A stretch of DNA of 64,000 nt, from positions 73,708 to 137,707 of the forward strand of contig JAJZAT010000003.1 of NCBI GenBank assembly GCA_021799275.1. The letters run 5' to 3'. This DNA comes from Bacillota bacterium. GTDB lineage: Bacteria; Bacillota; Sulfobacillia; JAJZYS01; JAJYTV01. This document shows, piece by piece, positions 33,372 through 42,066 of this stretch. A program made the position numbers and the translations under genes. Position 1 is the stretch's first letter, and every line of letters starts with the position of its first letter. The notes under the pieces were generated by a model, which was not told where the DNA came from, searched no databases, and was given only the letters and a program-made list of their open reading frames with translations.

Positions 33372-35322
33372 ACCAGTCCAGGATCGCCCGGTAGCGGTGC
33401 ACCCTGTGCCAGGGCTTGCCGCTGCGGCTCATGCCATGGCTCTCCCCCGGATAGCGGAGCATCTCCACCGTCCTGCCCAGAAGGCGCAGGACGGTGAACA
33501 GTTGCTCGCCCTGCTCGATCGGCAGGCGCATGTCCTGCTCCTGATGCTCGATCAGGAGCGGCGTGCGAATCTCGGACGCGTAGGTGAGCGGGGACTGCTG
33601 CAGGTAGGGCACGGGATCCTCCCACCAGAGCGGGCCATATTGCGGCACCCGTTCGAAGCCGGTGTCGGATGTCCCCATGGCGCTCATGCGGTTGACGACG
33701 GACCGCATCGTCACAGCCGCGCGGAAACGCCTCGTGTGCGAGATCGCCCAGTTCACCATGAAGCCGCCGTAGCTGCCGCCGGCGATGCCGAGCCGCAGCG
33801 GCGAGAGCCGCGGATAGCGGCGCAGGGCCTCGTCCAGGGCCGCCATGACGTCCCTATAGTCCTTGTCGCCCCAGCGGCCGACGATGGCGCTGCAGAACCC
33901 TTCGCCGTAGCCCTGGCTGCCGCGGGGGTTCGTGAACAGCACGGCGTAGCCCGCCGCCCGCAGGAGCTGGAACTCGAGGTGCAGGCGCATGCCGTACATG
34001 CTCATAGGGCCGCCGTGCACCTCCACCACGAGCGGCACGCCGACCTCCTCGCCGTCGGGCATGAGCAGCCAGCAGTCGATCTTCGGGCCGCCTTCCGCCC
34101 GGGCCAGGAAATGTTCGGGCCTCCTGACCGACTTGCGCAGGTCCTCCGGCAGGCTGCCCGCGGCGAGCAGGCGTTCCTCCCCCGCCTGGGCCAGCGCGAT
34201 CGCGGACACCTCGTCGAAATCGGCATAGGCGATGGCGAAGCCGACCTCCGGATGATGGTCGAAGGCGTAGATCACCCGCTCACCGGTGACGAGCGGACGT
34301 AGGCCGCCGTCCCCGAGCTGCCAGATGCCGACCCGGCCTTCATCCGAGACCTGCGCGTAGACCGAGCCGCCGTGGGCGACGAGGCGCATGCCGCCCGGCG
34401 CCCCGAGATCGGTGCCGCTCTGGTCCCCGAGGGAGCGGTCCAGGGCGCGGCTGAGGCAGCGCACCCCCTCCCCCTCGCTCCAGGCGTAGAGGCGGGTGTG
34501 GCCGTAGCCGAGGTCGATCGGGTCGTCCGCCGCGAAGTAGATGGTCCCTCCATCCTCCGCGAAGGTGTGGGCCATGACGCCGAGACGTCCGTCGGTGAGG
34601 CGTCGCGCGGTGCGCAGGCCGAGGTCGTAGAGGTAGACGTCCTCGAGGCCAGGCCGCCGTTCGGCGTCCGGACGGCGGTAGGACAGGAAGGCGATCTTCG
34701 TCCCGTCCGGCGACACCACGGGATCCTGGCAATCGAAGGCGCCGCTCTGCAGGATGTCGATCCGGCCTTCGGCAAGGTCCATCAGGGCGAGCGCCTTGCG
34801 CGTATCGGGCAGGAAGCCCTCGCCGTCGAGCTTGTGGTAGAGCGACTTGATCCGGCGGACATCCTGATTGAAGCGGATGTACGCATCGTCGCTCTCCGGC
34901 CGCTTGCCCGAGCGCAGGCGTTCGTCCTTGAGCGGCACGCTGAGGACGAGCCGGTCCGGCCCGAGCCACGCGAAGTCCGAGACGCCGTAGGTGAGGTCCG
35001 TGAGGACCCGCGGCTCGCCGCCATCCGATGGCATCAGCCAGAGCTGCGCCGGCCCGTCGGTGCGCCGCAGGAAGGCGATCATCCGGCCATCCGGCGAGAA
35101 GAGGGGGTGCTGGTCCGAGGGCCCCGAGGTCATGGGCCTTGTGTCCCCCGACACGATGTCGAGACGCAAGATGCGGCTCTTCTGACGGTTCTCGTCGGGG
35201 ACAAAGAAGGACTCGGTGACGAGCAGGCTCCTGCCGGCCGGGTCGAAGACCGGTTGGCCGATCGCGCGGATGCCCATCAGGACCTGCGGGTCCAGTGCCC
35301 CAGAGCGCTCTAGGTTGTTCAT
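33355..35322 (-). CDS. S9 family prolyl-oligopeptidase-type peptidase (acylaminoacyl-peptidase-like)
   Basis: An N-terminal seven-bladed beta-propeller (TolB/WD-like repeats such as DQHPLFSPDGRMIAFL and DPVVSPDGTKIAFLS) covers about residues 20-390. The alpha/beta-hydrolase domain has the nucleophile GGSYGGFMV, Asp in HQEQDMRLP and His in GESHGMS. The first-helix motif EVHGGPMSMYG is also usual for S9C enzymes. It has no signal peptide and should cleave peptides in the cytoplasm. ATG 35322 is my choice; its ribosome site (GGGAAA) is weak, and the ORF is open 50 codons upstream. Confidence 0.9.
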   Translation of the reverse strand: MNNLERSGALDPQVLMGIRAIGQPVFDPAGRSLLVTESFFVPDENRQKSRILRLDIVSGDTRPMTSGPSDQHPLFSPDGRMIAFLRRTDGPAQLWLMPSDGGEPRVLTDLTYGVSDFAWLGPDRLVLSVPLKDERLRSGKRPESDDAYIRFNQDVRRIKSLYHKLDGEGFLPDTRKALALMDLAEGRIDILQSGAFDCQDPVVSPDGTKIAFLSYRRPDAERRPGLEDVYLYDLGLRTARRLTDGRLGVMAHTFAEDGGTIYFAADDPIDLGYGHTRLYAWSEGEGVRCLSRALDRSLGDQSGTDLGAPGGMRLVAHGGSVYAQVSDEGRVGIWQLGDGGLRPLVTGERVIYAFDHHPEVGFAIAYADFDEVSAIALAQAGEERLLAAGSLPEDLRKSVRRPEHFLARAEGGPKIDCWLLMPDGEEVGVPLVVEVHGGPMSMYGMRLHLEFQLLRAAGYAVLFTNPRGSQGYGEGFCSAIVGRWGDKDYRDVMAALDEALRRYPRLSPLRLGIAGGSYGGFMVNWAISHTRRFRAAVTMRSVVNRMSAMGTSDTGFERVPQYGPLWWEDPVPYLQQSPLTYASEIRTPLLIEHQEQDMRLPIEQGEQLFTVLRLLGRTVEMLRYPGESHGMSRSGKPWHRVHRYRAILDWFNRYL

Positions 35323-35380
35323 GTGTTTCCCATTCCGCACGTGCGGCGGGCCTCCTGCAGGGAGGCGGCCGCGCGCCTGC

Positions 35381-36127
35381 TCAGCGGGCGAAAGCCTGCC
35401 AGAACGGCTCCTTGGACTGGTCACGGTCGTGGCCGAAGAAGACGGCGGCATCCTCGGCTTCCGCGACCGCACGCAGCCGGTCGACGCTCGCCTGCCCCTG
35501 GGCCCTGTCCGTCATGGCGCCCAGGATGTCGTCCTGCCAGTTGCGCCGCGTATACACCGCGTCGATCGTCAGGAGCAGCGGGCGCACGCCTTGAGGCCGC
35601 AGCAAAAGCGACATGTGGCCCGGCGTATGGCCCGGTGTGTGGACGAGCCTGACGCCCGGCATCGGCTCCGCCCCGTCCTGCACGGTCTCGTAGCGCAGGC
35701 CGAGATCGATCCACTCCGGGAGCTCGGGATCCTGCCGCAGGGCCTGCAGTTCGTCCGTGTGGATCAGGATGCGGGTGCCCTGGAAGATACCGCTGCCGCC
35801 CGCGTGGTCGAAGTGCCTATGCGTGAAGATGACGCCGTCGATGTCTTGCGGGTGCAGGCCCTGGCGGTCCAGCACCTCAGCCACCATGTCGCCACTCTGC
35901 ATCTGCGGCATGATGAGGTCTCCCGGCTCCATCTCGCCGAAGTAGCGCTCGTTGCCGACGCAGCCCCTCGGCATGCCCGTATCCACCAGCAGGAGGCCGT
36001 CGTCTCCCCGCAAGAGGTAGGCCCAGATCGGGATCCGCACCACGTCGCCCACGGGATGGCCCGTTACGAGCTGCGATTGGTCGATGAGGCAGTAGCCCAT
36101 GTTCAGAAACCGCACGTCGCGCAGCAT
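35381..36127 (-). CDS. Metallo-beta-lactamase-fold hydrolase, N-acyl-homoserine-lactonase-like
   Basis: The 248-aa protein has the di-zinc motif THRHFDHAGG (HxHxDH), HTPGHTPGHMS, IDAVY and a final FFGHD, in the arrangement of AiiA/AttM lactonases. The N-terminus RFLNMGYCLID and VPIWAYLL-like IPIWAYLLRG are also like that family. Such enzymes open lactone rings and can quench quorum signals, but the fold is used for many esters. GGAGGC precedes the ATG by 7 nt. It lies 58 nt upstream of the S9 peptidase gene in the same direction. Confidence 0.82.
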   Translation of the reverse strand: MLRDVRFLNMGYCLIDQSQLVTGHPVGDVVRIPIWAYLLRGDDGLLLVDTGMPRGCVGNERYFGEMEPGDLIMPQMQSGDMVAEVLDRQGLHPQDIDGVIFTHRHFDHAGGSGIFQGTRILIHTDELQALRQDPELPEWIDLGLRYETVQDGAEPMPGVRLVHTPGHTPGHMSLLLRPQGVRPLLLTIDAVYTRRNWQDDILGAMTDRAQGQASVDRLRAVAEAEDAAVFFGHDRDQSKEPFWQAFAR

Positions 36128-36795
36128 GGCAAGCCTCCGTTTCCGCTGTCCCGCAGGGGCAACATGCCATGGGGTTGGCGATCGGGCGCTGCCGCTCCTG
36201 CCGCCTGCCAGCGCGTTGCGCTAGTCCGCCGCCTGCGGGTCGAGGGCCCAAGCCATCGGCCCATCGGATCGACACGCGTCTCGAGACGGCAAGCGGCGCC
36301 GGGATGCTGGGCCAGATCGCCAGACCCAGCAGATCCATGGGAGCGGTTGCCCGTTTCGGGCTCGGTGAGGTTTGCCTCGCGGACGACGACGCCGAGTTCA
36401 GGCCCGTTTCGCTTTTGGCGGCTTCCTGCGGCTGGCAGCGGTGGGGCCACCTGCGACGTCCGAACGGCCACGACGGTTCGTCGCTGCCGAACACCGAGCC
36501 GGTGGTCGCTGAAGCTAGCTCCGTCGGGCATCCGGGGTGCCCGCACGCAGCCTGCGACAACACCCAGACGCTGCTATCCCTGATTCCACGCGGTGGTAGT
36601 CCCGAGATCCCTCCAGCCACTCGGCAGGGTTCGACGTTTTCCGACTGGACATGTCGAATGAGGCCAATGGCCCATGTAGCCTCCCTCTAGCGGAGTTAGC
36701 CTCTGGATAATCGATACCACCTATGGACGTCCGCCGGGTGACCGGTCCCGCGTACAGATGGCGGTGGTCGTGAAGACGAGAGGGAGGCAGGAACA
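36128..36795. other. 668-bp stretch without a supported gene
   Basis: Track ORFs here (173 aa plus, 147 and 247 aa minus) have no recognisable domain and no ribosome site, and the minus one runs into the lactonase gene out of frame. Near the right end I see two TAGCCTC direct repeats and a GATAAT box (about 36.70 kb) that may belong to the promoter of the cytochrome module. A decayed gene is possible but not shown. Confidence 0.4.
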
Positions 36796-36891
36796 ATGGC
36801 GGGAAACGTGTGGCCGAACTTCGTCGTTGAGGGCCTCCTGCTGCTGGCGTTCATCGGCGCGCTCGTTCTGAGATACCCGCACCATGAGTAG
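36796..36891 (+). CDS. 31-aa single-span membrane protein, first gene of the cytochrome module
   Basis: This frame is below the ORF-track cutoff. ATG 36796 has GAGGGAGG upstream. It encodes MAGNVWPNFVVEG followed by a hydrophobic helix LLLLAFIGALVLR and a short charged end. Its last 8 nt overlap the cytochrome b start (ATGAGTAG), so translation is coupled. Small one-helix subunits are common in b6f and other quinol complexes (PetL, PetN-like), and this looks like such a subunit, though no homology can be shown by eye. Confidence 0.65.
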   Translation: MAGNVWPNFVVEGLLLLAFIGALVLRYPHHE

Positions 36892-37525
36892 GCGGGACCA
36901 CGGGTCCGCCAACTGGACCGCAGCGGTGCGCAAGCAGGCGGAAACCTTCACCTGGGACATGCTGCTGCCCACGGAGCAGCCGATCTACGTGCGATCCGTG
37001 GTATACAGCTTCGGCGCTCTCACCCTTGGCGCCCTGGTGGTCGTGGTCCTGAGCGGCATCGTCCTCGCCGCGAACGGCCCCTTCTGGTGGCAGACGCCAG
37101 GCGCCGGCGCGTTCATGCGCGGAATCCACTACTGGGGCGTCCAGGCGTTCTTCTTCTTCATGATCCTGCACCTGACGGCGCAGTTCTTCATGGGCTCCTG
37201 GCGTCTTGGCCGACAAGGCACCTGGGTTCTCGGCGTCCTCAGCTTCGCCGTGTCGGTGGTCACCGCGTTCACCGGCTACCTGTCGCGCGGGGACTTCTTC
37301 TCGCAGTGGAACCAGGTGCAGTCGAAGGACGCCTTCAACGGCGCCGGCATCGGCGGCTGGTTCAACGTCCTCAACAACGGCCAGATCTACGGACTGCACA
37401 TCGCCGTCCTGCCCGCGATCCTGATCGCCATGGTCAGCCTGCACCTCCTGCTCGTGCGCAGGCACGGCGTGGTGCCGCCCTACCCTGCCGAGAATGAGCG
37501 GTTGGAAAGGGGGCCCGCCCGATGA
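36884..37525 (+). CDS. Cytochrome b6-type b cytochrome (N-terminal four-helix part)
   Basis: The 213-aa protein has four helices. Two heme-binding His pairs are visible: HYWGVQAFFFFMILH in helix B (spacing 13) and HIAVLPAILIAMVSLH in helix D (spacing 14); the 14 spacing in helix D is the b6f pattern. FTGYLSRGDFFSQW stands near the quinol-oxidising site. It should carry two b hemes in a menaquinol-oxidising membrane complex. The downstream gene overlaps by 4 nt (ATGA). No Rieske or c-type cytochrome gene is within reach. Confidence 0.88.
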   Translation: MSRRDHGSANWTAAVRKQAETFTWDMLLPTEQPIYVRSVVYSFGALTLGALVVVVLSGIVLAANGPFWWQTPGAGAFMRGIHYWGVQAFFFFMILHLTAQFFMGSWRLGRQGTWVLGVLSFAVSVVTAFTGYLSRGDFFSQWNQVQSKDAFNGAGIGGWFNVLNNGQIYGLHIAVLPAILIAMVSLHLLLVRRHGVVPPYPAENERLERGPAR

Positions 37526-38511
37526 GGCGCTACCTGACGGACCCTGAGAAGTATCCCCAGACGCGCTTCGACCTGGTGAAGGAAGCCGTGATCAGCGGCC
37601 TCGTGGTGCTGGTCCTCGTGGTCATCGCGTCCGCCGCCCTCGGCGTGCCCTACGTCAAGCCCCTCACCATCCAGCAGGTGGCCACCTCGGAGCCGGTGCT
37701 CTTCCTGCAGACGGCGGCGCACGAACTCGACGACACATCGGCGATCGCGCAGTACGGTCCGCCCTACAACAACGGGACCGGCAGCCTGCAGGCGATCGGC
37801 TCCTTCCATCCGCAGACGCTCCTCGGCGTCACCACGCCGATCAACCCGGCACAGGTCGATGTGCTACGGCCCCTCTCCATGGCGGTACCCCTTGACCCTG
37901 CGCTGAAGCCCGCGCTGTCACGGTGGGCCGCGGCGTCGCGCAGCCAGCAGGACGCCTGGGTCAACGCCTACCTGCAAGCCCTTTCCCGCGCAAGCGCGGC
38001 CGGCAGTTCGGTCCAGGTGCCAATGGCCGCCGACGGCCCGGTTCCCGCCATGCTCTCCGCCCTCAGGGCCCTCGGCTCAGGCGGGCTCATGTCGGGCGCG
38101 CTCGACCGCCTCAACCCCGTGTACCGCTACGACGTGGCCCCCAGCCTCCTGTTCCTGCAAGGGACGGCCCTGCAGCAGATGGCGCAGAAGTATGACCTTC
38201 TCGGCGGCGAGTGGGGCATCATGCACGACGAACTCAACTACCCAGGGCCCTGGTGGCTGACACCCTACACCGCCCTCTACCAGATCCCGCCCTACTCAAC
38301 ATCCCCAGCAGGCGACCTGATGGCCGCGTACAGCATGCTGATCATCCTGCTGCTTCTCCTGGCCATTCCGTTCCTGCCGGGCGTGCGCGAACTGCCGAAC
38401 AAGCTGCGCGTCTACCGCCTGGTCTGGCGGGACTGGTACCACAGCGTCGAGCGGGGACCCGGCGCCGCCACGCGCAGCGCGCAGGCCGAACAGAGGAGGC
38501 AGGCGACATGA
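37522..38511 (+). CDS. Unrecognised membrane subunit of the b-cytochrome module
   Basis: The 329-aa protein has an N-terminal helix (AVISGLVVLVLVVIASAAL), a ~200-residue outside domain rich in Ala, Ser and Pro with no CxxCH or cysteine pair, and a C-terminal helix (AYSMLIILLLLLAIPFL) followed by LPGVRELPNKLRVYRLVWRDWYH. That end resembles the tail of some fused bacterial cytochrome b proteins. The position is where petD/qcrC would be expected, but the usual PetD helices are missing. It overlaps the neighbouring genes by 4 nt on both sides and so is a genuine part of the operon. Function unknown. Confidence 0.8.
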   Translation: MRRYLTDPEKYPQTRFDLVKEAVISGLVVLVLVVIASAALGVPYVKPLTIQQVATSEPVLFLQTAAHELDDTSAIAQYGPPYNNGTGSLQAIGSFHPQTLLGVTTPINPAQVDVLRPLSMAVPLDPALKPALSRWAAASRSQQDAWVNAYLQALSRASAAGSSVQVPMAADGPVPAMLSALRALGSGGLMSGALDRLNPVYRYDVAPSLLFLQGTALQQMAQKYDLLGGEWGIMHDELNYPGPWWLTPYTALYQIPPYSTSPAGDLMAAYSMLIILLLLLAIPFLPGVRELPNKLRVYRLVWRDWYHSVERGPGAATRSAQAEQRRQAT

Positions 38512-38750
38512 GGGGCGTGCTCTTTCCCGTGCTGTGGTTTGGCGGGCTCGGCCTCGGCACCCTTGGCACGGGTTTCCTCTACGAGGCCGCCACGCGCGGC
38601 AGCGGCGGCGACCTTGTCCTGGGTCTCTTGCTCTTCCTGCCGGGACTCTACATCGCGGGCACGGTGCTGGCGCGCGCCCGGCTGGCCTACCGCGCCGCGA
38701 AAAACCGTCATCCGGGCGCAGAGCGCACGTCGGCGCAGGCGACGCCCTGA
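38508..38750 (+). CDS. 80-aa two-helix membrane protein, last gene of the cytochrome module
   Basis: ATG 38508 overlaps the previous stop (ATGA) and has GAGGAGG about 8 nt upstream. The product MRGVLFPVLWFGGLGLGTLG has two hydrophobic segments and a basic, polar C-terminal tail. It is unnamed in families I know. Its tight coupling to the cytochrome genes makes it a likely accessory subunit. A strong terminator lies about 90 nt further on. Confidence 0.7.
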   Translation: MRGVLFPVLWFGGLGLGTLGTGFLYEAATRGSGGDLVLGLLLFLPGLYIAGTVLARARLAYRAAKNRHPGAERTSAQATP

Positions 38751-38836
38751 AGCCCGCATGTGCTGAGCGCCCGCGACCGCGGCAACCGAGGTAGCGGATC
38801 AGCTAGCGACGGTGCATCCGAACGACATCCCACCGG

Positions 38837-38872
38837 GTCCGGGGTGCGGCCACACAGGGCCGCGCCCCGGAC
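38837..38872 (+). terminator. Terminator after the cytochrome module
   Basis: A 15-bp stem with one G-U pair (GTCCGGGGTGCGGCC/GGCCGCGCCCCGGAC) and an ACACA(G) loop is followed by CTCTCGTTGGTCTCTTT. Confidence 0.75.
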
Positions 38873-38982
38873 CTCTCGTTGGTCTCTTTCCCTGCTGACA
38901 ACGGCATATTTGTCGGATTGCACGCTATCGTAGACCGCGGGCCCGTGCGACACAGTTCTGCCCGCGGGAGGTATGAACGAGC

Positions 38983-40185
38983 GTGGACCTAGATCCGGCT
39001 GAAGTCATGTCCCTGCTTGAGGCGGTGCAACCGGACGTCCTCGGCTGGCGGCGACACCTGCACGCTCATCCCGAAGTCTCGTTCCACGAGCGCGAGACGG
39101 CCGAATTCGTGTACCAGACGCTTCAGCGGTTTGAGGGTCTTGAGCTCACCCGGCCCACCGAGTTTAGCGTCGTCGCCCGACTCGTGGGCACGGCGCCCGG
39201 CCCCGTCCTGGCGATGCGCGCCGACATCGACGCGCTGCCGATCACCGAGGAGAACGAGATCGAGTTCGGGTCCCAGAACCCGGGCGCTATGCACGCCTGC
39301 GGTCACGACGCGCATACCGCGATGCTGCTCGGCACGGCCAAGGTGCTCTGCGCTCTGCGCGACCGGCTCCAGGGCGAGATACGCTTCGTCTTCCAGCCGG
39401 CCGAGGAGCTGCCCCCCGGCGGGGCGCAGCCGCTCTGCGACAGCGGCGCGATCGACGGTGTCGACGCCGTGATCGGCGCGCATGTCTGGACTCCCCTGCC
39501 GGTCGGCACGGTGGCCGTGAAGAGCGGTCCCATGATGGCGTCGTCCGACACCTTCGATCTTGTCATCCGCGGGCGCGGCGGGCACGCGGCCCAGCCCCAC
39601 CTGGGCGTGGACTGCGTCGCAGTCGCCGCCCAGGCCATCGTCAACCTGCAGCAGGTCGTCTCGCGCGCCACCGACCCTCTGAAGCCCCTCGTCGTCTCGA
39701 TCACGAAGATCCACGCCGGGACCACCAGCAACGTGATCCCCGACGAGGCGGAACTCGCCGGCACGGTGCGCTCCTTCGACCCCGAGCAGAGGCGGCAGGT
39801 ACCCGGCATCATGGAGCGCGTCCTGCGTGGCGTGACGCAAGCCCATGGCGCCGAGTACGACCTTCGCTACCAGTTTGGCTACCGGCCGGTGATCAACGAC
39901 CCCAGGGTCTCCGCCTGGGTCGAGGAGGCGCTTCTCGCCGAATTCGGCCGGGATGCCGTCGTGGCGCCCGAGCCGAGCATGGGCGGCGAGGACTTCTCCG
40001 CCTACCTGACCAAGGCCCCGGGGACCTTCTTCCTCATCGGCGCGGGCAACGCCGCCAAGGGCCTCGCCTACCCCCACCACAACGCCCGCTTCAATATCGA
40101 CGAAGACGCACTACGGATCGGCACCAGGGCGGAAGTGCACGCGGCCCTGCACCTGCTCGAGCAGTTGCGTGCGGCCGGTCGCTGA
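38983..40185 (+). CDS. M20D amidohydrolase (N-acyl-amino-acid/hippurate hydrolase family)
   Basis: Metal and catalytic motifs in 400 aa: LHAHPEVSFHE, MRADIDALPI, MHACGHDAHTAMLLG, VFQPAEELPPGG, HVWTPLPVG, a dimerisation domain with GRGGHAAQPHLGVD, and MGGEDFSAYL near the end. These amidohydrolases release amino acids from N-acyl or indole-acetyl conjugates. The start is GTG 38983, 10 nt after GGGAGGT; the nearer ATG is out of frame. A DUF3311 protein and an SSS symporter follow at short distance, so uptake and hydrolysis of one conjugate is likely. Confidence 0.9.
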   Translation: MDLDPAEVMSLLEAVQPDVLGWRRHLHAHPEVSFHERETAEFVYQTLQRFEGLELTRPTEFSVVARLVGTAPGPVLAMRADIDALPITEENEIEFGSQNPGAMHACGHDAHTAMLLGTAKVLCALRDRLQGEIRFVFQPAEELPPGGAQPLCDSGAIDGVDAVIGAHVWTPLPVGTVAVKSGPMMASSDTFDLVIRGRGGHAAQPHLGVDCVAVAAQAIVNLQQVVSRATDPLKPLVVSITKIHAGTTSNVIPDEAELAGTVRSFDPEQRRQVPGIMERVLRGVTQAHGAEYDLRYQFGYRPVINDPRVSAWVEEALLAEFGRDAVVAPEPSMGGEDFSAYLTKAPGTFFLIGAGNAAKGLAYPHHNARFNIDEDALRIGTRAEVHAALHLLEQLRAAGR

Positions 40186-40213
40186 TTCCTCTGAAGGAAC
40201 GGAGGCGGTACAC

Positions 40214-40414
40214 GTGGCGATTCGCTGGCTGGCCATCCTCCCGCCGCTCGCCTTCCTGGTGGGCGTCCTGTTTGCCAACTCGGTCACGCCGTATGTCCTG
40301 GGCCTGCCATTCCTCTGGTTCTACATCTCCGCCTGCGTCGTGTTCACTGCGCTCGTGATGATCGTCGTCTACGTGCTGGATCCGGCCAACAAAGGGCCGG
40401 AACTCCAGGACTAG
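40214..40414 (+). CDS. DUF3311 small membrane protein, symporter partner
   Basis: The 66-aa protein begins at GTG 40214 after GGAGGCGG and has two helices (LAILPPLAFLVGVLFANSV, LPFLWFYISACVVFTALVMIVVYVLD). DUF3311 proteins regularly precede SSS-family symporter genes and are thought to act as a small accessory subunit. The track ORF starts inside the amidohydrolase gene and is too long. Confidence 0.82.
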   Translation: MAIRWLAILPPLAFLVGVLFANSVTPYVLGLPFLWFYISACVVFTALVMIVVYVLDPANKGPELQD

Positions 40415-40423
40415 AAGGAGGGG

Positions 40424-41878
40424 ATGAGGTTGCACAGTGCGGCTCTGGTCATCATCTTCCTGACGGTCGTCATAGCGCTCATCCTCGGTCTCCTGGCCGC
40501 CCGCGGCAAGCAGATGAACCTGCAGCAGTGGACGGTGGCGGGCCGCAGCTTCGGCGCCCTCTTCGTCTTCCTGCTGATGGCGGGCGACATCTACACGACG
40601 TTCACGTTCCTCGGCGGCAGCGGCTGGTCGTACGGGGTGGGCGGGCCGACGCTCTACATCCTGAGCTACGGCTCGCTTGCGTACGTCCTCGCCTACTTCA
40701 TGCTGCCGCGCATCTGGCGCTACGCGAAGACGCACAACCTCATCTCCCAGCCGGACTACTTCGAGCAGCGCTTCCAGAGTAAGGGCCTCTCCATGCTGGT
40801 CGCGCTCGTCGGCGTCGTCGCCATCATCCCGTACCTGCAGTCGCAGTTCACCGGTCTCGGCCTGATCGTGGAGATCGCGTCCTACGGCAGCATCAGCGCC
40901 GTCTGGGGCATGGTCATCGCGATGTTCGTCATCGCCATCTACGTCACGCTGAGCGGCGTGCGCGGCTCCGCCTGGACCGCCGCCCTCAAGGACATCGTGC
41001 TCCTGGCCGTGGTGCTGTTCATCGGCATCGCCCTGCCCCTCCACGTCGGCGGCTTCTCCGCCATGTTCCACAAGATCGACGCCCTGAAGCCCGGCTTCCT
41101 GACCTTCGGCTCCACCGCGCAGGGCATCCCCTGGTTCATCTCCACGGTGCTGATGACGGCGGTCGGCTTCTACATGTGGCCGCACGCCTTCGGAGCCGTC
41201 TACACCGCCAAGAACGAGCGCGTGTTCCGCAACAACGCCATGTTCCTGCCGCTCTACCAGCTCATCCTGCTGTTCGTCTTCTTCGTCGGCTTCGCCGCCA
41301 TCCTGATCGTGCCGGGCCTGACCAACTCGAACCTCGCCCTGATGTCCGCCGTGACCAAGGTCTACGCGCCCTGGTTCGTCGGCGTCATCGGCGGCGCTGG
41401 CATGCTGGCGGCCCTCGTGCCCGGCTCGCTCATGCTGATCGGCGCGAGTACCCTCCTGGCGGAGAACATCTACCGGCCCTTGAGCCGCAGCGCGACCCCC
41501 TCCCAGGTGCAGCTCGTCGCGCGCGTCCTTGTATGGGTCATCGCCGCCATCACCCTCTTCTTCTCGGCGAACAGCAACGCCACGATCGTCGCCCTGCTGC
41601 TGATGGGCTACAACTTCGTGACGCAGTTCTTCCCCGCCGTGATCCTCGGCATCTTCACGCAGCGCGGCGCCAACCGGATCGGCGCCATCTCCGGCATCGT
41701 GGTCGGCGTGATCCTGGTCGCGATCTTCGCCCTCACGGGCACGTCGATCATCTGGGGCCTCAACTCCGGCTTCCTGGCGGTCATCGCGAACGCGATCGTC
41801 GTGCTCGCCGTGTCCGCTGCCACGCCGAGCTCGGCGGTGGTCGAGTCTCCATCGGCGAAGGCCACCCCGGCCGACTGA
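40424..41878 (+). CDS. Sodium:solute symporter family transporter
   Basis: The 484-aa protein has about 13 helices and SSS features: WTVAGRSFGALFVFLLMAGDIYTTFTFLG near the N-terminus, GLISQPDYFEQRF-like NLISQPDYFEQRFQS, TLSGVRGSAWTAALKD, and MLAALVPGSLMLIGASTLLAENIY. It is expected to use a Na+ gradient to import an organic solute. The gene is 9 nt after DUF3311 and in one unit with the M20 amidohydrolase, which suggests an acylated amino acid or similar anion as substrate. A terminator hairpin follows. Confidence 0.9.
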   Translation: MRLHSAALVIIFLTVVIALILGLLAARGKQMNLQQWTVAGRSFGALFVFLLMAGDIYTTFTFLGGSGWSYGVGGPTLYILSYGSLAYVLAYFMLPRIWRYAKTHNLISQPDYFEQRFQSKGLSMLVALVGVVAIIPYLQSQFTGLGLIVEIASYGSISAVWGMVIAMFVIAIYVTLSGVRGSAWTAALKDIVLLAVVLFIGIALPLHVGGFSAMFHKIDALKPGFLTFGSTAQGIPWFISTVLMTAVGFYMWPHAFGAVYTAKNERVFRNNAMFLPLYQLILLFVFFVGFAAILIVPGLTNSNLALMSAVTKVYAPWFVGVIGGAGMLAALVPGSLMLIGASTLLAENIYRPLSRSATPSQVQLVARVLVWVIAAITLFFSANSNATIVALLLMGYNFVTQFFPAVILGIFTQRGANRIGAISGIVVGVILVAIFALTGTSIIWGLNSGFLAVIANAIVVLAVSAATPSSAVVESPSAKATPAD

Positions 41879-41901
41879 GTCCTGTCTTCTCCCGATCGCA
41901 C

Positions 41902-41942
41902 AAGCGGGCGGAGGAAGCCGAAAAGGCTTCCTCCGCCCGCTT
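41902..41942. terminator. Terminator after the symporter
   Basis: An 18-bp perfect stem (AAGCGGGCGGAGGAAGCC and complement) with GAAAA loop lies 23 nt after the symporter stop. Confidence 0.8.
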
Positions 41943-42028
41943 CCTGGTCAGGGCCGTTGGCCGCTGGACGCGCGGGACTCCTGCCCACCTTTGGTCCAAT
42001 GGTCCGTGCCCAAACGTCGCACAAGGAC

Positions 42029-42034
42029 TATAAT
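42029..42034 (+). promoter_or_regulatory. -10 box of tatA
   Basis: A perfect TATAAT lies 32 nt before the tatA ATG. The -35 region (GTGCCC at 17 nt) is poor, so an activator or another sigma contact may be needed. Confidence 0.6.
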
Positions 42035-42066
42035 CGACCCAGTTCCTACGGAAAGGGGGCGAGCCG

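Noticed and set aside
36169-36690. 173-aa plus-strand ORF in the 36-kb gap
   Set aside because: No ribosome site, no hydrophobic core or known motif, and amino-acid content typical of chance frames in GC-rich DNA.
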